DNA of 64,000 nucleotides, taken from Corynespora cassiicola. Lineage: Eukaryota; Ascomycota; Dothideomycetes; Pleosporales; Corynesporascaceae. Position numbers and translations under genes: made by a program. The DNA lies in assembly GCA_022059125.1 (NCBI GenBank), contig JAEUWY010000001.1, forward strand, positions 4,464,001-4,528,000, written 5' to 3'. Positions 44,090-55,682 of this stretch are shown in pieces; position 1 is the stretch's first letter, and each line of letters begins with the position of its first letter. Below the pieces are notes generated by a model. That model was not told where the DNA came from. It did not search any database and was given only the letters and a program-made list of their open reading frames with translations.

Positions 44090-45247
44090 TTACCTGGGTT
44101 TCATCTTATTCGTTCCCAGATGAGTATCCTCATCATTGATATCACCTTTATAATACTCTCTCATGTTGTCTCCAAAGGATCTCAGGGCCAATCCCCCCAG
44201 GGGTGACAATGTTGAATCCCCTCGAGTCGATACTCTGGTCGGAGGAAGGAGGACAACCCCCATTGCAACAATGCCAATTAGTTCAAAGATATGAGAAGAA
44301 GATAGGGGAAAACCATAGAGAGAGAACAAGGAGCAAGACATAGCACCAGAGCACAGCACACAGAGAACCCTCGAATCAGAAAACCCACATACCTGAGCCT
44401 TGACCCTATAAATCGACAACTTCATCGTCCCCCCACACGCCTCCTCCCTCCTCTCCGGACACGGCTGCAAACACGGCAATACCGCCAACTGCCCGGGCGG
44501 CGAAATCTCATTCGAGCAAAAACACTCCATCTCATGGGTACCCGCAACCTTGTACCCCCTCTGCGCGCAAACCCCAATGCAGATCTCCGCATTCATGTTG
44601 TGCGGGCTGCTCCGTAAGAAATACCCATTCCGCAGCGTGGCCAGCGAGTTCTCGCCGTTGGTCCAGCACCCGGCGTACTCCCAGCCGGCGGGCAGGCTGG
44701 CGGGCGGCTGCGCGTAGCGGAACGGCAGCCCGTTCCAGTAGATGGTGAGGCGGTTGTCGCCGCCGCAGGCCTCGGCGTCGTTGCCGCGGCAGGGCGCGGT
44801 GCATTCCGAGTCCGGGACGCGGGCGCCGGGGGATTGGATGTGGTTGGAGCAGAAGCATTGGAAGAAGTATTCCATGCCGGCGTAGTTGAAGCCGCGGGTG
44901 CGGCAGAAGTCGATGCAGGCAGAGGCGCTGTTCGTGTCGAAGAGGTTGGTGTCGGCGCCGTTGTAGAGGTTGATCGAGTCTTCGAAGTAGCGGCGCAGAG
45001 TGCGTGAGTCGGATCCGGAGGAGGAGTCGGTGTAGCAGCCGATGTAGGTCCAGCCGGAGGGTGGATTGGGGGATGGGGCGACGGCTCGGGAGGTGAGGTC
45101 GTGGGGATGGGGGGAGGAGGGAGGGGATTGGGGGAGCAGTTGGAACCTAGAGAATATGTTAAAGGGGTGGGGGGTGAAGCCTCCTCCGGCGGCTACGACC
45201 GTGAGGAGGAGGGTGGATGTGAGGACGGATTTGAAGATTCGTCCCAT
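44090..45247 (-). CDS. Secreted protein with two WSC domains
   Basis: Predicted extracellular or cell-wall carbohydrate-binding protein. The start at 45247 opens with a signal peptide (FKSVLTSTLLLTVVAAGGGF). Two WSC domains follow a Pro-rich linker: the first begins SGWTYIGCYTDSSS and includes FFQCFCSNHIQSPGARV and EACGGDNRLTIYW; the second begins GWEYAGCWTNGENSLATL and includes EMECFCSNEISPPGQLA and EACGGTMKLSIYR. Each has the expected Cys pattern. The 3' end is uncertain. A strong gtatgt donor follows 44393; splicing to 44234 would give a short tail ending at 44148, while reading through to 44090 adds a hydrophobic segment. Either way no Ser/Thr-rich stalk or kinase-sensor architecture is present, unlike yeast Wsc sensors. 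Confidence 0.85.
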   Translation of the reverse strand: MGRIFKSVLTSTLLLTVVAAGGGFTPHPFNIFSRFQLLPQSPPSSPHPHDLTSRAVAPSPNPPSGWTYIGCYTDSSSGSDSRTLRRYFEDSINLYNGADTNLFDTNSASACIDFCRTRGFNYAGMEYFFQCFCSNHIQSPGARVPDSECTAPCRGNDAEACGGDNRLTIYWNGLPFRYAQPPASLPAGWEYAGCWTNGENSLATLRNGYFLRSSPHNMNAEICIGVCAQRGYKVAGTHEMECFCSNEISPPGQLAVLPCLQPCPERREEACGGTMKLSIYRVKAQVCGFSDSRVLCVLCSGAMSCSLFSLYGFPLSSSHIFELIGIVAMGVVLLPPTRVSTRGDSTLSPLGGLALRSFGDNMREYYKGDINDEDTHLGTNKMKPR

Positions 45248-46182
45248 CGTGATGAACGAGAGTTGGCAACAACAAAAGCACGCAGTCGATTTTTTTTTTC
45301 CTTCCAGATTTTGTAGAATATAAAGAGAGTTGATACGGGGAAATAAACGATTGACCAAGAGTATTCAGCAAATGAAGGCTGTGAGTGGCAAAGAGATCAA
45401 AACCACTCGATGGGCCGTAGGCCTTATATTGCGAACGCGCCAAATACCAGCCAGACGCGACTTTTGCGCGGGGTTAAATTCCTTAACCTTATTTGTCAAA
45501 GTCTATTTCACGAGTCACTAGAAAGAGTGTTCGAGAGAATTTTTATCCACGTGTTTGTCATGGTATCTGTTAGAAGAAGAGGGGGCTGGTTTGGTATGTG
45601 AATACGCGTTTTCCAAGGGATGTCCTTGATATATCAGAACCGAGATTGACTCTGAACCTTAAGATAAGATTTAAATACGTACCATTGGATGATATGGTCT
45701 ATTCTTCCTTAATATAATCAGGCTCTCCAACCCATGGATTTGCAAAACGTATGTTGAAGAGCTGTCAGGTGCGAAAAGATCCGTATGATCTCAGAATTCT
45801 CAAATCTCCCAGCGTGATGCTGTACACCTGGTGCTGAGTATTGCAAGGAATGGCATCTTAGACGTATGAAGACGACTAGTGTCAACTATTGTGTAACACT
45901 GTTACAGAGGAATGAAAGTGAGGAGAAATTACTACACGTGGATGTTCTAGACCTTATCAAGCGACATAGTTGGTCACACCGCATAACTCTAACTACTTGG
46001 TACCGGATCTTGGGGTATATGGACTTGAAATCCCCAAGGACTATACTCTAAGACCAGTATTGAAACACGGCACACAGACACTGATGAGGCAAAGATAAGA
46101 ATCAAATCCACATCATTCATAAGAAATATATCAATATACCCTACCCCCATCTTCACCCCCACATCTACCACTCTACCCACCC
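45248..46182. other. Intergenic region, WSC gene to S1P lyase gene
   Basis: About 0.9 kb; holds the promoter of the WSC gene and the 3' flank of the lyase gene. No further gene was seen. Confidence 0.5.
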
Positions 46183-48013
46183 CTAGGCCTTGTACAAGGT
46201 ATCCAAAAACCCCTTTGCCAAATCCACAACCACACTCTTATTCGGCAAGCTGCCCGCCACACCATACAGCGCAGCCGCATCTCCCTTAACCGCGCCCTTG
46301 GCACCCTTCCCTTCAGCAATCCTCCTCCTCTCCCTCTCCCTCACCTCCTCCGTAACCTCGACCAAATCCGCAATCAGCTTATCGGCTGCCGCAACAATGG
46401 GCAGCGTGACCGCGACATGGATGGCCGGCGGCGACTGCAGGGCATTGAGATGCCACCCCTTCTCGCTCATGCCATCCGCAATGTCATAGATATCCAGAGT
46501 GTTCGACAGGAAAGCGACGACGGAGACGAGCGGACGCCCAATGACCTTGAGATCGGCCGCAAGCTCGGGCTTCTCCCTGATGGCGCCCTCGATCTTCTTC
46601 ATGGCGCCGACAATCTTGTGGCACGCATCCACATAGCCGCTCTCACCCTGCTTGACCAGACTGGCCCAGCACCCGGCGATCAGCGCGCCAGGACGCGATC
46701 CCGCAATCGAGGGGGAAGCATACACGCCGCCGGACCAGTCGGGCGAGATGAAGTACTGGTACTTGCGGTACTCGTCGGAGCGGTACAGCACCGTGCTGTT
46801 TCCCTTGGGCGCGAAGCCGTACTTGTGTGTGTCGCACGAGATGCTGGTCACGCCCTTGAGGCGGAAGTCAAAGGGCTCGTGGTCGAAGCCGGCCTTGGGG
46901 AGGAGGGGAATGATGAAGGAGCCGAGGCAGCAGTCGACGTGCAGGGGCAACTTCTTCTTGTAGGCGAGCTTCGAGAGGCCGGAGATGTCATCGATGATGC
47001 CGTGGGGGAAGTTGGGGGCGGAGCCGACGAGGAGGACCGTGTTGGGGTTGATGAGGCGCGAGACGGAGGGGAGGTGCACCTTGTACGAGGGGGCTTTGCA
47101 GGCTACGAGGTGGATTTTGATCTTGAAGTATTCTCCGGCCTTGCGGAAGGCGGTGTGGGCGGTTTCGGGGAGGATCATTTCAGGCTCGGTCACGCCGCGT
47201 TCGTGGTAGGCTTTTTGGCGGGCGCTGAGGCAGGCCATGAGGATGGATTCGGTACCGCCAGAGGTGGTGACGCCAACGGCTCCTTCGGGGCCGTTGAAGA
47301 GGGAAAGGACCTGGCATTGTTAGCATTCATATCCTCATCATATTAGGGGCAATGGGTCAAGCCATACCATGGCGACAATCTCAGCCTCCATCTTCCTCAC
47401 GCCAGGGAACACATCAGGATGGATCGGGTTCGCAACCGTAAACTTCCCAAACGCCTCTGTCTGCAGCCTCATCAATTCGTCTCCACCATGGTACACAGCG
47501 CCTGAAACCCTCCCATCCTCCCACCTCGTATGCTCCATCTGCTCCAACTCATCGAGCTTCTTCCTGACCTCCTCCTCGCTCCATCCCTCACTCGGAAGCT
47601 TGACGGTGCGTTCAATCCCCGGGCCCGAGGGCACTAGCTTCCTCTCGAGCTTGAGAATCGACTCTGCAATCTGCGTCTGGACCTTTGTGCGCACTCCGGG
47701 GAGGCGCAGGAAGATGCCATACAGGGTGCGACGGGTGGAGACATAGACATCAACGACGGATCCGGCGATGCCGCGACCTTTGAGCTGGTAGAAGAGCTTG
47801 CGCGTCCAGCGCAGCAGGAACAGGATGAAAACGATGTTGCGGAGCCTATATCACCATGCCCAATTAGCCCTGCCAGATAACATGTGCATTTGGGGCGGGT
47901 GTGTGCACATACACATCCACGTTGAGCGCCACGAGCTGGCCGCGCGCGGAGCTCTTCCGCGCGTTGAACGTCTCGCGGAGACTGACGGGGAGTCGCGAAG
48001 AGCCCGGCATCAT
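46183..48013 (-). CDS. DPL1: Sphingosine-1-phosphate (dihydrosphingosine-phosphate) lyase, three exons
   Basis: PLP-dependent ER membrane enzyme that cleaves phosphorylated long-chain bases to a fatty aldehyde and phosphoethanolamine, the exit step of sphingolipid breakdown. Exons in transcription order 48013-47913, 47845-47368 and 47310-46183; 568 residues, close to the yeast enzyme. An N-terminal hydrophobic segment (VLRNIVFILFLLRW) would anchor it in the ER. The PLP domain includes VGVTTSGGTESILMACLSAR, LPLHVDCCLGSFIIPLLPKA and the cofactor lysine K356 in SISCDTHKYGFAPKG. Introns of 67 and 57 nt have CTAAT and CTAAC branch sites and keep phase. Two adjacent ATG codons (48013, 48010) are equally possible starts. 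Identification is secure. Confidence 0.95.
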
Positions 48014-49198
48014 GGTTCCTCACAGCGCGAGACAATTGCGCATGGTACGCGGGGCGAGATGCAAAGCAAAAAAGCTTGGGAGGGGGGGCGGTGGATGCGA
48101 GGAAGAGGGACGGCGAGGATGGCGACGTCAATGGACCATTCACATGCCCGCCTAGCGCCTATCGCAGAGCACCCACGATGCCGAGGAATCGTCCCCGTGC
48201 CAGCCGCTACCATCACCCGTTACGGCAGCTTGAACCCTGCCGCGGGTACCTAGCCCGTCCCTTTCGAGATAGCCTTGCGAAGTCTTGATTGCTGCCATGG
48301 AGCGCGCCTTGCTATGGGCGAGGGACCGCGAAGATCCCGCGTCGGTTGTGTCGGTTGCGTCGGGCGGCAAGCACCGTGTGGGACATGATGGGCTGATTGA
48401 TGAAAGGAGCGGAACCATCACGAACCCAAGACTCGAGATGAAGCGCCGTTTGACCGCCACCCGCCGCCCGTCGCCCGTCGCCCGTCGTGCGGGAGATCCA
48501 GGTACGGGGCGAGCTCTGGACAGCTGTCAATATCTTGTACCGGGTGCCACCTAGCTATGCCGCGTCGCGTGTCGGCCGTGTCTCAAGGGTGTGTAGCAAA
48601 CATTACATGCACTATTGAGCGGCGAAGATCGTATTTTGGCGGAGGGTCCCCATGCTTTGGGGTCTGGCCGTGGTTTCGAACGCCCAAAAATACCCACGCC
48701 GGTCTATTTGTTGGTTATCGATAGCGAGGCATTGGTACGGATCCCTGGAGCGAGCGGGCGGGCCATCCTGTCGATGCGCGCGCGCTCTTTGCGCTGCGAC
48801 GCCGTGTGGAGCCCAGCCGCGATTCAGAATGGTACCGCTGGGGAGGTACCCAGCTCACTTCAGCCTCGAGGGTTGCGGGCCTCGTCCCTGATTCTGGCCG
48901 GCTAATGTTAGATCAGCTGAACTCAATGGCGTTGTGGGCTTTGACGAGGCTCTGCTCTGGACCGGTGGGATTGGACTTGGTATGAGAAGCTGACTGTCGA
49001 GGATTGCTGGTGCATGAGACCTATTTATCGAGCACTGCTTCATGCGGCGAGGTTGCCGTTTTGGATTAGGAGTCTGTTGGTTCGACAGGCACGTAGAACA
49101 CAAAGTTTGCACGCAATAGTCCATGAACCCTTGACTAGTGTCATGGATTTTTAACACGACTGCTGCTAAAGATTCGCTATTGCATCTATGTGAAGCAA
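48014..49198. other. 1.2 kb intergenic region with CGCCCGT repeat
   Basis: Upstream of the S1P lyase gene. No gene recognised. It contains three perfect CGCCCGT copies at 48465-48485; the same unit occurs twice at 8675-8688. Confidence 0.5.
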
Positions 49199-51167
49199 TC
49201 AAGACCACTGACTAGCTCTCTGCTTACCCTTGCCAGACGAGGTCATCTTCAAGTCTCGCGCAAGATCCGGGTCGATATTCCCGCTATCAACGCGGCCTCG
49301 CTCGCGCACCCCCGTCAAAATAGTCATAACCCCGCCTGGATAGGTGTGCGAGACCTTCTTCCACTGGAAATTCCACTCCCCGATCTGGCACTGCTTCTCG
49401 CTCCCATCACTGCTGCTGGTGGTCTGGATTGGGCCAGATGCCCCGCTCGCCTCCTTTGCGAGCACCATCACCTCCTCGAACTCGCGAGATTGGAATGTTG
49501 CCATGACGGCGTCTTGGAAAACCAAGAAGTAAATCTCGGGTATCCAGGCCATGGCCAGCAAAAGGGACCAGAGACTGCTAGATTTGCGGCGACTCAACGG
49601 CACGTGACTCGTCCATCGTACATAAGGTCCAGAAAAGAGCAACAGGAAAGGGAACAGTAGAGCAAACACGAGAGACTTGAGCCGCCGCTCTTGCAACTCG
49701 ATAATTGCCAGGCCATCCGAGCAGGTCATGGTGCTGCGAAGGGCCCATCTGCACCTATCGTCGTTGAGACGATGAAATGCTTGGCTGAAGAGTCTGAACA
49801 CGCGGTCGGTCCTGTGTCGAGCCGTGCTACTGGTGCCAAGTCAGCATGAAGTGCTCGACAGAGGATCATTCCGTCAAGTCATAATAATATTCAATCCTGA
49901 CAATGCATGAGGTCAGGCTCCATGAGTGAGGGGATAGCAATGCTTGGTGGCGACGATGCATTTCCTCACTGACAGGTCTGCAGGATCCTGTTGGTCGGAA
50001 AAAGATAGTCGCCTTGGTGAACTGATGCTCAGGACTTCCGGCGGGGGATCGCACGGGTCGACCGGAGCCCTCATGTAGCCCATAAAGCGCGTCTTCTTAT
50101 GTCTCCAGCGAGAGATCCTTGGCCTCGGATCCGTCATATAAAAGGTCAGCGGAGTCAGGACGTTTCTCCGGCGCTGGTGATTGATGATACTCTCGAAAAT
50201 TGACAGAGGCCCTCCGTCAAGGCCCGAAAGGAAGTCGATCACGACCATCGGTTTGTTGCCAGAAGATGCTACGAGGGCAATACGGGGCTCGAGGTACTTG
50301 CAGGCCAACTCAGCCGGGGACTGTGCTTGAAAGAAAGGCACCCAGCCGGCCCAGAATCTGAAGATCTTAGCCTGGTAGCGTCGCTCGTTGGCGGGTGCGA
50401 CTCGGATCGTGTCATCGGCAGGGTCCTGCTCCTCCCTGTGATATGTCCGACGGCCCAGCAGAGGATTGCCGAACATTCGGGGTAGGAACCACCCGGTGGC
50501 GGGCCAGGTGGGCCTGGTGTTCAGGGTGCTGACATGATAGGACGGCGGGTCATCGGATGGTATGCTTTGTGTGGTGGTGTTCTGATGGCCAAAAGAATAG
50601 CTGGACAAACTTTCCTGCGATCTGTCAGTCTTGTTGATCTCATAAGCCACTTGAGCGATCATAGATCGACAGGGTTCAGTTCGATCAAACTATCGTGTTG
50701 CCATCATATCACTTTTTCCAACTCACCTGTATCTGGGCACCTGGCGTAATTGCTTCTTCACGCGTGCTAGTCCTTCTCAAGCTTGAGGGGCCCGGCACGG
50801 CATTCGGGTTGTATACACGTGCTCTAGGGCGTCCAGGGGACTCTCCTTCGGATGACTCTTGCGACGGAGATGGTGTGCTATCTTCCTTTTGGGCCTCTGC
50901 TTGGTCCTGAGCTTGCTGGAGCTGCCGGCTCCATGAAGGTCGAGATGGGCCAGGGGCATATGGATCATCGTCATTCTCGGGGGGCTCCGGCTCTCTGTAT
51001 TCCTCCTCGATGGGGGCGACTTCCCTGTACTCGGGAGGACTGTTCGGGACCTCGTCTTCTTGCTCTAGCTCCGAGAGCTCGCGCTCATTGACCCTGGGGA
51101 ATCGGCGATCAGATGAAGTCAAGGGTTGAGTCTCAGCTCCAGTGGCCCCAGGCTCTGGGGTGGCCAT
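49199..51167 (-). CDS. Methyltransferase-like fungal membrane protein, unknown function
   Basis: Exons in transcription order 51167-50727, 50614-49974 and 49811-49199 give 564 residues. Residues 1-147 are acidic, Pro/Ser-rich and probably disordered (ERELSELEQEDEVPNSPPEY). The middle (NERRYQAKIFRFWAGWVPFF, MVVIDFLSGLDGGPLSIFES, LTPLTFYMTDPRPRISRW) follows the order of a fungal family whose members have a SAM-methyltransferase-like Rossmann domain with VDFCAGGGGPT at the glycine loop; here the loop is DFLSGLDGGP. The last part has VFRLFSQAFHRLNDD, TCSDGLAIIELQERR and two hydrophobic segments (LVFALLFPFLLLFSGPY near 404-423; SLLLAMAWIPEIYFLVF near 438-459). Family membership is from memory. The second intron's acceptor is chosen among three in-phase options, so a few residues there may differ. 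Confidence 0.72.
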
Positions 51168-54166
51168 AGTGAAGGGCTCAGTCAGCGAAGGCGTTGGGTT
51201 TTACTGGCCCATTGTCAGTGTTTTGGTGTCACCTTGGGGAGCTCATCTGCCCCTCACATGCTGAGCGAAGGATGTGGACGTAAGACGAAGCTGGTATCGA
51301 TGGTGAGTGTGGTGGTCAAAATGTGTGTAGCGTTGAGGTTCAACCGCGTTTGCATAGACCTCGACCCCTCGTTCCTGCACACTGCACCAGCCTCGGAAGG
51401 AACGAGCAGAGGGCCAGGAAGGGCCTAAGGGCCTGCCCGAGGACGACATGACAGACCAAGTTGCCAATTCTCACTTTGCACACGTGGATCAACCTCTCCG
51501 ACTTGCTCATCTTTCATGTTGCACCAAAGACACTAGTAGCCTCCCCCCACCCGGCTCGGATGTCTGGCGTTGTTCATTTTCTACAACAGTCACTCGATGC
51601 CATGTCGGCTCCATGATGCACTCTCCCAATTCGAAAAGGCGGTATCGCGCTAGCCACCTGAGTTTGAGTTTGAGGAAAGACGGCAGGTCAATGTCTCGGG
51701 ACAATGTCAAGTATTTCGGCCAGCTGCAGAGTGCATCCTCGGTGCATCCTCGACGGTCCCAGAGATCAGCACCTGCATCGTGGCCTCGTCCAAGGCCTCA
51801 TGACGTTGTCGCGCCCCGAGCAGTAGCGCCGACATGGCGATGTTCAACGATGTAGGTGTACACATGAGCGAAGTGCCGCCGGGACGAGGGGTGCTAGGAG
51901 GCTTGTAGCATTGCGCGGTCGAGTAGCCCCACGCAGCTAAAAGGCTTGCCCAGTCGCGGGGTGAGATTCTCCTGGTACGCCATTGCTAGACGTCTCTCGA
52001 AGGCCATGGCCAGTGTGGAGAGAAGCAAATGACGTAGTGCAACCCCACCGGCTCCCCGGCCGCGTGCGCAGCTGGCCATCACGTGCGGGCCCGACGGTGG
52101 CAAACCTTCCATCCACGACGACTCTGGCAAACGCCGTCGCACCGGCTGCACAATCTGCACATGATGCGGTGGCCTCCACGCGTTTGCCAGAGCAGAGGCG
52201 AGCAACGACGCATCTCCACCTGTCCTGTCCACAGGGTCTCCGGTTCGGAACTTGGCGGCTATTTTTGGCCTCGACTTACGCACCCAGCGGCGTCGTGCAG
52301 CAGCAGCTGTCTGGAGTGATGCCGCTTTCGGCCAGATCGTCGCACTCGCATCTTGGAAAGCAAAAGGCGCCGTTCGAAACGGAAAAACCCGAGGGAGCGA
52401 GCTAAGAGCTAAGCTAAGAGGCAAGAAAAGAAGAAACGCAACACCTTCCCTCATGAAACGTCGCAGCCCGTTTTGACACTGACAGGTCGGGCATACGCGC
52501 TAGGCGCCTCCAGGGCTCCAGGGCTCCAGGGCTCCCACCCCCCCAGCCTGTCATGTGCCACACCAAGGCCAGAGCAGGAGGTTACGAGGACGATTCCAAG
52601 GTTGTGGCGAATCCAACTTTCTATCCAAAACCCGAAAGTCATACGACTCATGGTTGTGCCTTGGAAGCCACCAGATCGAGTGCGCACGCGAGACAGCCGC
52701 AAGTCAGAGAGAAAAAAAACCAAGACGAGGCTTTTCCCAGGAATACGCATCAGCAAAGACCGTCAGCAGGGCTGAACCGAACAGGGCCTGAAAGAGGTGT
52801 CGACCCATCTCACGCTAAACCCGGCTCGACCTACCCATCGCATCCCATCCTCCCGTTCCAGCATCCCAGCATCCCAGCCATCGTATTCGCACCCAGCCTC
52901 CCCAGCCCACACGCAATCCAATCCGCCACCTTGACACCAGCCCAGCCCATCTTCACAATCTCAGAAATTGCCTTTCGCGATGTTGACATCACCGCGCATG
53001 CTGCCCTCGACACCCACATCGAGTATGTGAATGTAACGTGCAATCGATAGCGCCTGATAAAACGAACAATAAACACAGCACATACACAAAAAGGCAAAAG
53101 AAATCTAGTGTGCAAGCGCAGAAGCAAACAAGGGAATTAAAACTCCACACACCCAATAGTGCCCGCCGTCCAGATAAACTCAAAAAGCGCAATGCACCCA
53201 CAACACCCTCCGTGCACACACCCCCCCGCACACCCTCCCCCACCGAACGAACCACAACACAACACTGCCCTCTACTCTCGCTCGCTCTACTTTGCTTGCT
53301 GGCTTTGCTGGCTTACCTGCCCGGGCCCACCATGCAGACGATCCCACGGTAGATGGGCCAACGCGCACACACCTCCCCACCCCTCCCTCCTCCAAGCCCT
53401 CCAAGCCAACGCACCCTCACGTTTCACACCCTCCCCTCGCCCCCGGAGAATTACCCAATTTTTAGCAAAAAGCGTGGCTGTTCATTCACGAATACGTGCG
53501 TGAGAGAAGAGAGTTGGGGCGTGGGGCATTGGCATTGGCACCGCCAGGCGTCCCGAAGCGGAAGCGCAAATTGAGAGCTCGTATTTCGGGATTTAATGGG
53601 GGGGGGCTAGCTTAGTTTTGCTGAGGGAGGGCGTTGGGCGCGCCATGGGGATCCGGCTTTTGGGCGAGGGCATGCACGTTTGTCGAGTTCAGCAATCGAG
53701 GGAAACATGGTGTGTGTAGGTGTCCCTCTAGGGGAGAATTCGAGTGTGGTATTGGAGAGTTTCCACCCTTCTAGAGGGGGAGATGGGGACTAGTCTAGGT
53801 AAGGGAAGAAAGGCCCTTTGCGGGGTAGAGAAAATGGTAAGAGTGACTGTTATGTACAATACAAAAAAAAGGTATTAAAAAACGGTAAGTGGGTGGTGTG
53901 TGGGTGTGTAAAAATGTTGCGAATAGGTATGCAGATGCAAATGCAATGCTCCTCCCAAGTTGGTGGGTAAATGCGTCGTAGTGGTATCTCAAATCGTAAA
54001 CACCAGAAAATGCAAGTGTGAAAACGCCAAAGCCAATGCCTGACCGAGAATGCTGCCTGCCCTTTGCCCTTGTTGTCTTGCTCTCGCTCTCCGTCTTGCT
54101 CTCGCCAAACGCCTCAAATCATGATGGTGGTGGTGGTGGTGGGTCATGTTCGTGTCGCTAGCTGGT
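51168..54166. other. 3.0 kb without a recognisable gene
   Basis: Open frames such as 51894-52454 (minus) and 52553-53050 (plus) have no domain and overlap open frames on the other strand. Short direct repeats occur: GGGCTCCA-type units near 52509-52535 and GCATCCCA units near 52860-52880. A TGG-rich tract lies near 54125-54142. Nothing more is supported. Confidence 0.45.
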
Positions 54167-55105
54167 TCAGCTGCTGTCTTCGCTTTCCGTCGCGCTGATC
54201 GACTTGTCTGACCCTATGGGGCCTAGGGTCCAGCGCCAGTCGCGCCTCCGCTTGCGCCGCCCGGCCACTGGCGTCTCGGGACACGAATCGCTGTCCGACT
54301 CTTCTGATGACGATGAGTCGCGCTTCTCGCCTGTGCGGGGGCCATTTGGCCTCGGCGAGAGCTCTAGCGATGAGATGCTCGAGGAGCCGGATGGGTGGGT
54401 GGGCGACAGTAGTGAGGGCGCCTTGGACGAGATGGCGGCTGCCGACGAGGCGGCAGAGACGGACGACGACAACGACTTGTCAGAAGAATCCGAGTCGGTC
54501 GAGGCGAGGCTCGACAGGGTGGAGCTGGAGGATTCGATGTCGGAGTGGGCCATGGTGTAGCGCACCGTCTTGATCTCCTCCTCAAGGGGAGTGCGGAAGG
54601 AGACGCGCTTCTGGGCGGGGAAGAAGGGCCTTGCGGGAGCCATCTTGCGGGGGAGCAAGTGCTTTGCCGGGCTGTTGGAGAGGATCGAGGTGAGGTTGTG
54701 CGGCTGCTTGTAGGGCACCGTGATGGTGGCCGACTCGTACGACGAGGCCGACGTCAGTGCCGACGAGAGGGTCGAGGCCGAGGTGGGCGTCGAGCTGGTG
54801 GCACTCGAGATGTTGCTGTCGATGGAGAGGCGTGGCTTCTCGGGGCGGCCTGCGGTGGGCGTAGCTGGTGCGGGTGCGGGTGCAGCAGCGGGTGGAGCGG
54901 GTGCCGCGGGGCCAGTGGGCGCAGCAGTCTTGGTGGGCTCGTAGGCGTTGGAGAAGGTGTTGCGGATGGTGGGCGAGACGGCGGAGAGAGTGTCGAGGCG
55001 GAGAGAAGAGCCTTTGCCAAAAGTGCGCAGCTGCTGTGTGTCGATGTGCAGCTTCGGCCGCTGCGGGGCAGACGGGCGTGGTAATATAGGCAGCGTCGTG
55101 GTCAT
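54167..55105 (-). CDS. Ser-rich disordered protein with a PP1-docking (RVSF) motif
   Basis: Family not recognised by name; it looks like a conserved fungal protein of unknown function. The single exon encodes 312 residues from the ATG at 55105 (context accATGacc); an in-frame ATG at 55333 would add 76 low-complexity residues. Conserved-looking blocks are PKLHIDTQQLRTFGKGSSLR, LDTLSAVSPTIRNTFSNAYE, ITVPYKQPHNLTSILSNSPA and PFFPAQKRVSFRTPLEEEI. KRVSF matches the [RK]VxF docking motif for protein phosphatase 1 catalytic subunits. The C-terminal third is almost entirely Ser/Asp/Glu followed by a basic cluster (RRKRRRDWRW), a likely nuclear-localisation signal. A PP1-regulatory or nuclear role is inference. 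Divergent from the DNA polymerase gene. Confidence 0.75.
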   Translation of the reverse strand: MTTTLPILPRPSAPQRPKLHIDTQQLRTFGKGSSLRLDTLSAVSPTIRNTFSNAYEPTKTAAPTGPAAPAPPAAAPAPAPATPTAGRPEKPRLSIDSNISSATSSTPTSASTLSSALTSASSYESATITVPYKQPHNLTSILSNSPAKHLLPRKMAPARPFFPAQKRVSFRTPLEEEIKTVRYTMAHSDIESSSSTLSSLASTDSDSSDKSLSSSVSAASSAAAISSKAPSLLSPTHPSGSSSISSLELSPRPNGPRTGEKRDSSSSEESDSDSCPETPVAGRRKRRRDWRWTLGPIGSDKSISATESEDSS

Positions 55106-55682
55106 GGTGGCCGAGTGAGTCGGGTGCGATAGGGCAATCATCTGACCGGATCGTGATCGGATGGACAGGACGTGACCAGCGGAGTGGGAGGGAAGACGGG
55201 CAGCTGGACTGATATAGAGAGGGCTGCCTTGGTGACTCGTATTTTGTCTGAGATGTGGAGGGGCGGGCTGATCAAATGGTGTTATAGCCCTCGGTGGGCG
55301 GGGACTGGGGGGTCTTGTACTAGGACCCGTCATCTACTGAAGCGCGCAGGCCATAAATAGACGGAGACTAATGGTGGCATCCCAGCATCCTAGCATCCTG
55401 CGTCCTGGCGTGCTGCCATCCTGGTCGGGCCCGTGCCCCCTGAACCAAAATAACCCCGGTCGCCTTGGATCGGCCTAGCTTCACCACTCGCGCCCGCCCA
55501 CACTCTGCCTCTCTCAACGCCAAGGGACCTGCCCGCTACCACGCTACCGCCCTCCCCACCGCTCCGGTCTCAAGCCCTTCGATTCGAGTGTGCGCGTACG
55601 TACATGTCTATTTCTCGCTGCGCCTAACCTCGGCCTGCTGCATACCGCCATACCGCCTCCTCCCACAGAACCCTCTCCCGCC
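55106..55682. promoter_or_regulatory. Divergent promoter, RVSF protein and Y-family polymerase
   Basis: 577 bp between the two chosen start codons. It contains short direct repeats of a GCATCCTA/GCATCCTG type near 55384-55430. If the upstream ATG at 55333 is used instead, the shared promoter is only about 350 bp. Confidence 0.4.

Noticed and set aside
30596..45247. Secondary-metabolite gene cluster
   Set aside because: An oxygenase, a regulator and a methyltransferase are present, but no backbone enzyme was found and HET, WSC and beta-helix genes intervene.
51894..52454. 186-codon minus-strand open frame
   Set aside because: No domain, biased composition, and open frames on the other strand across the same bases.
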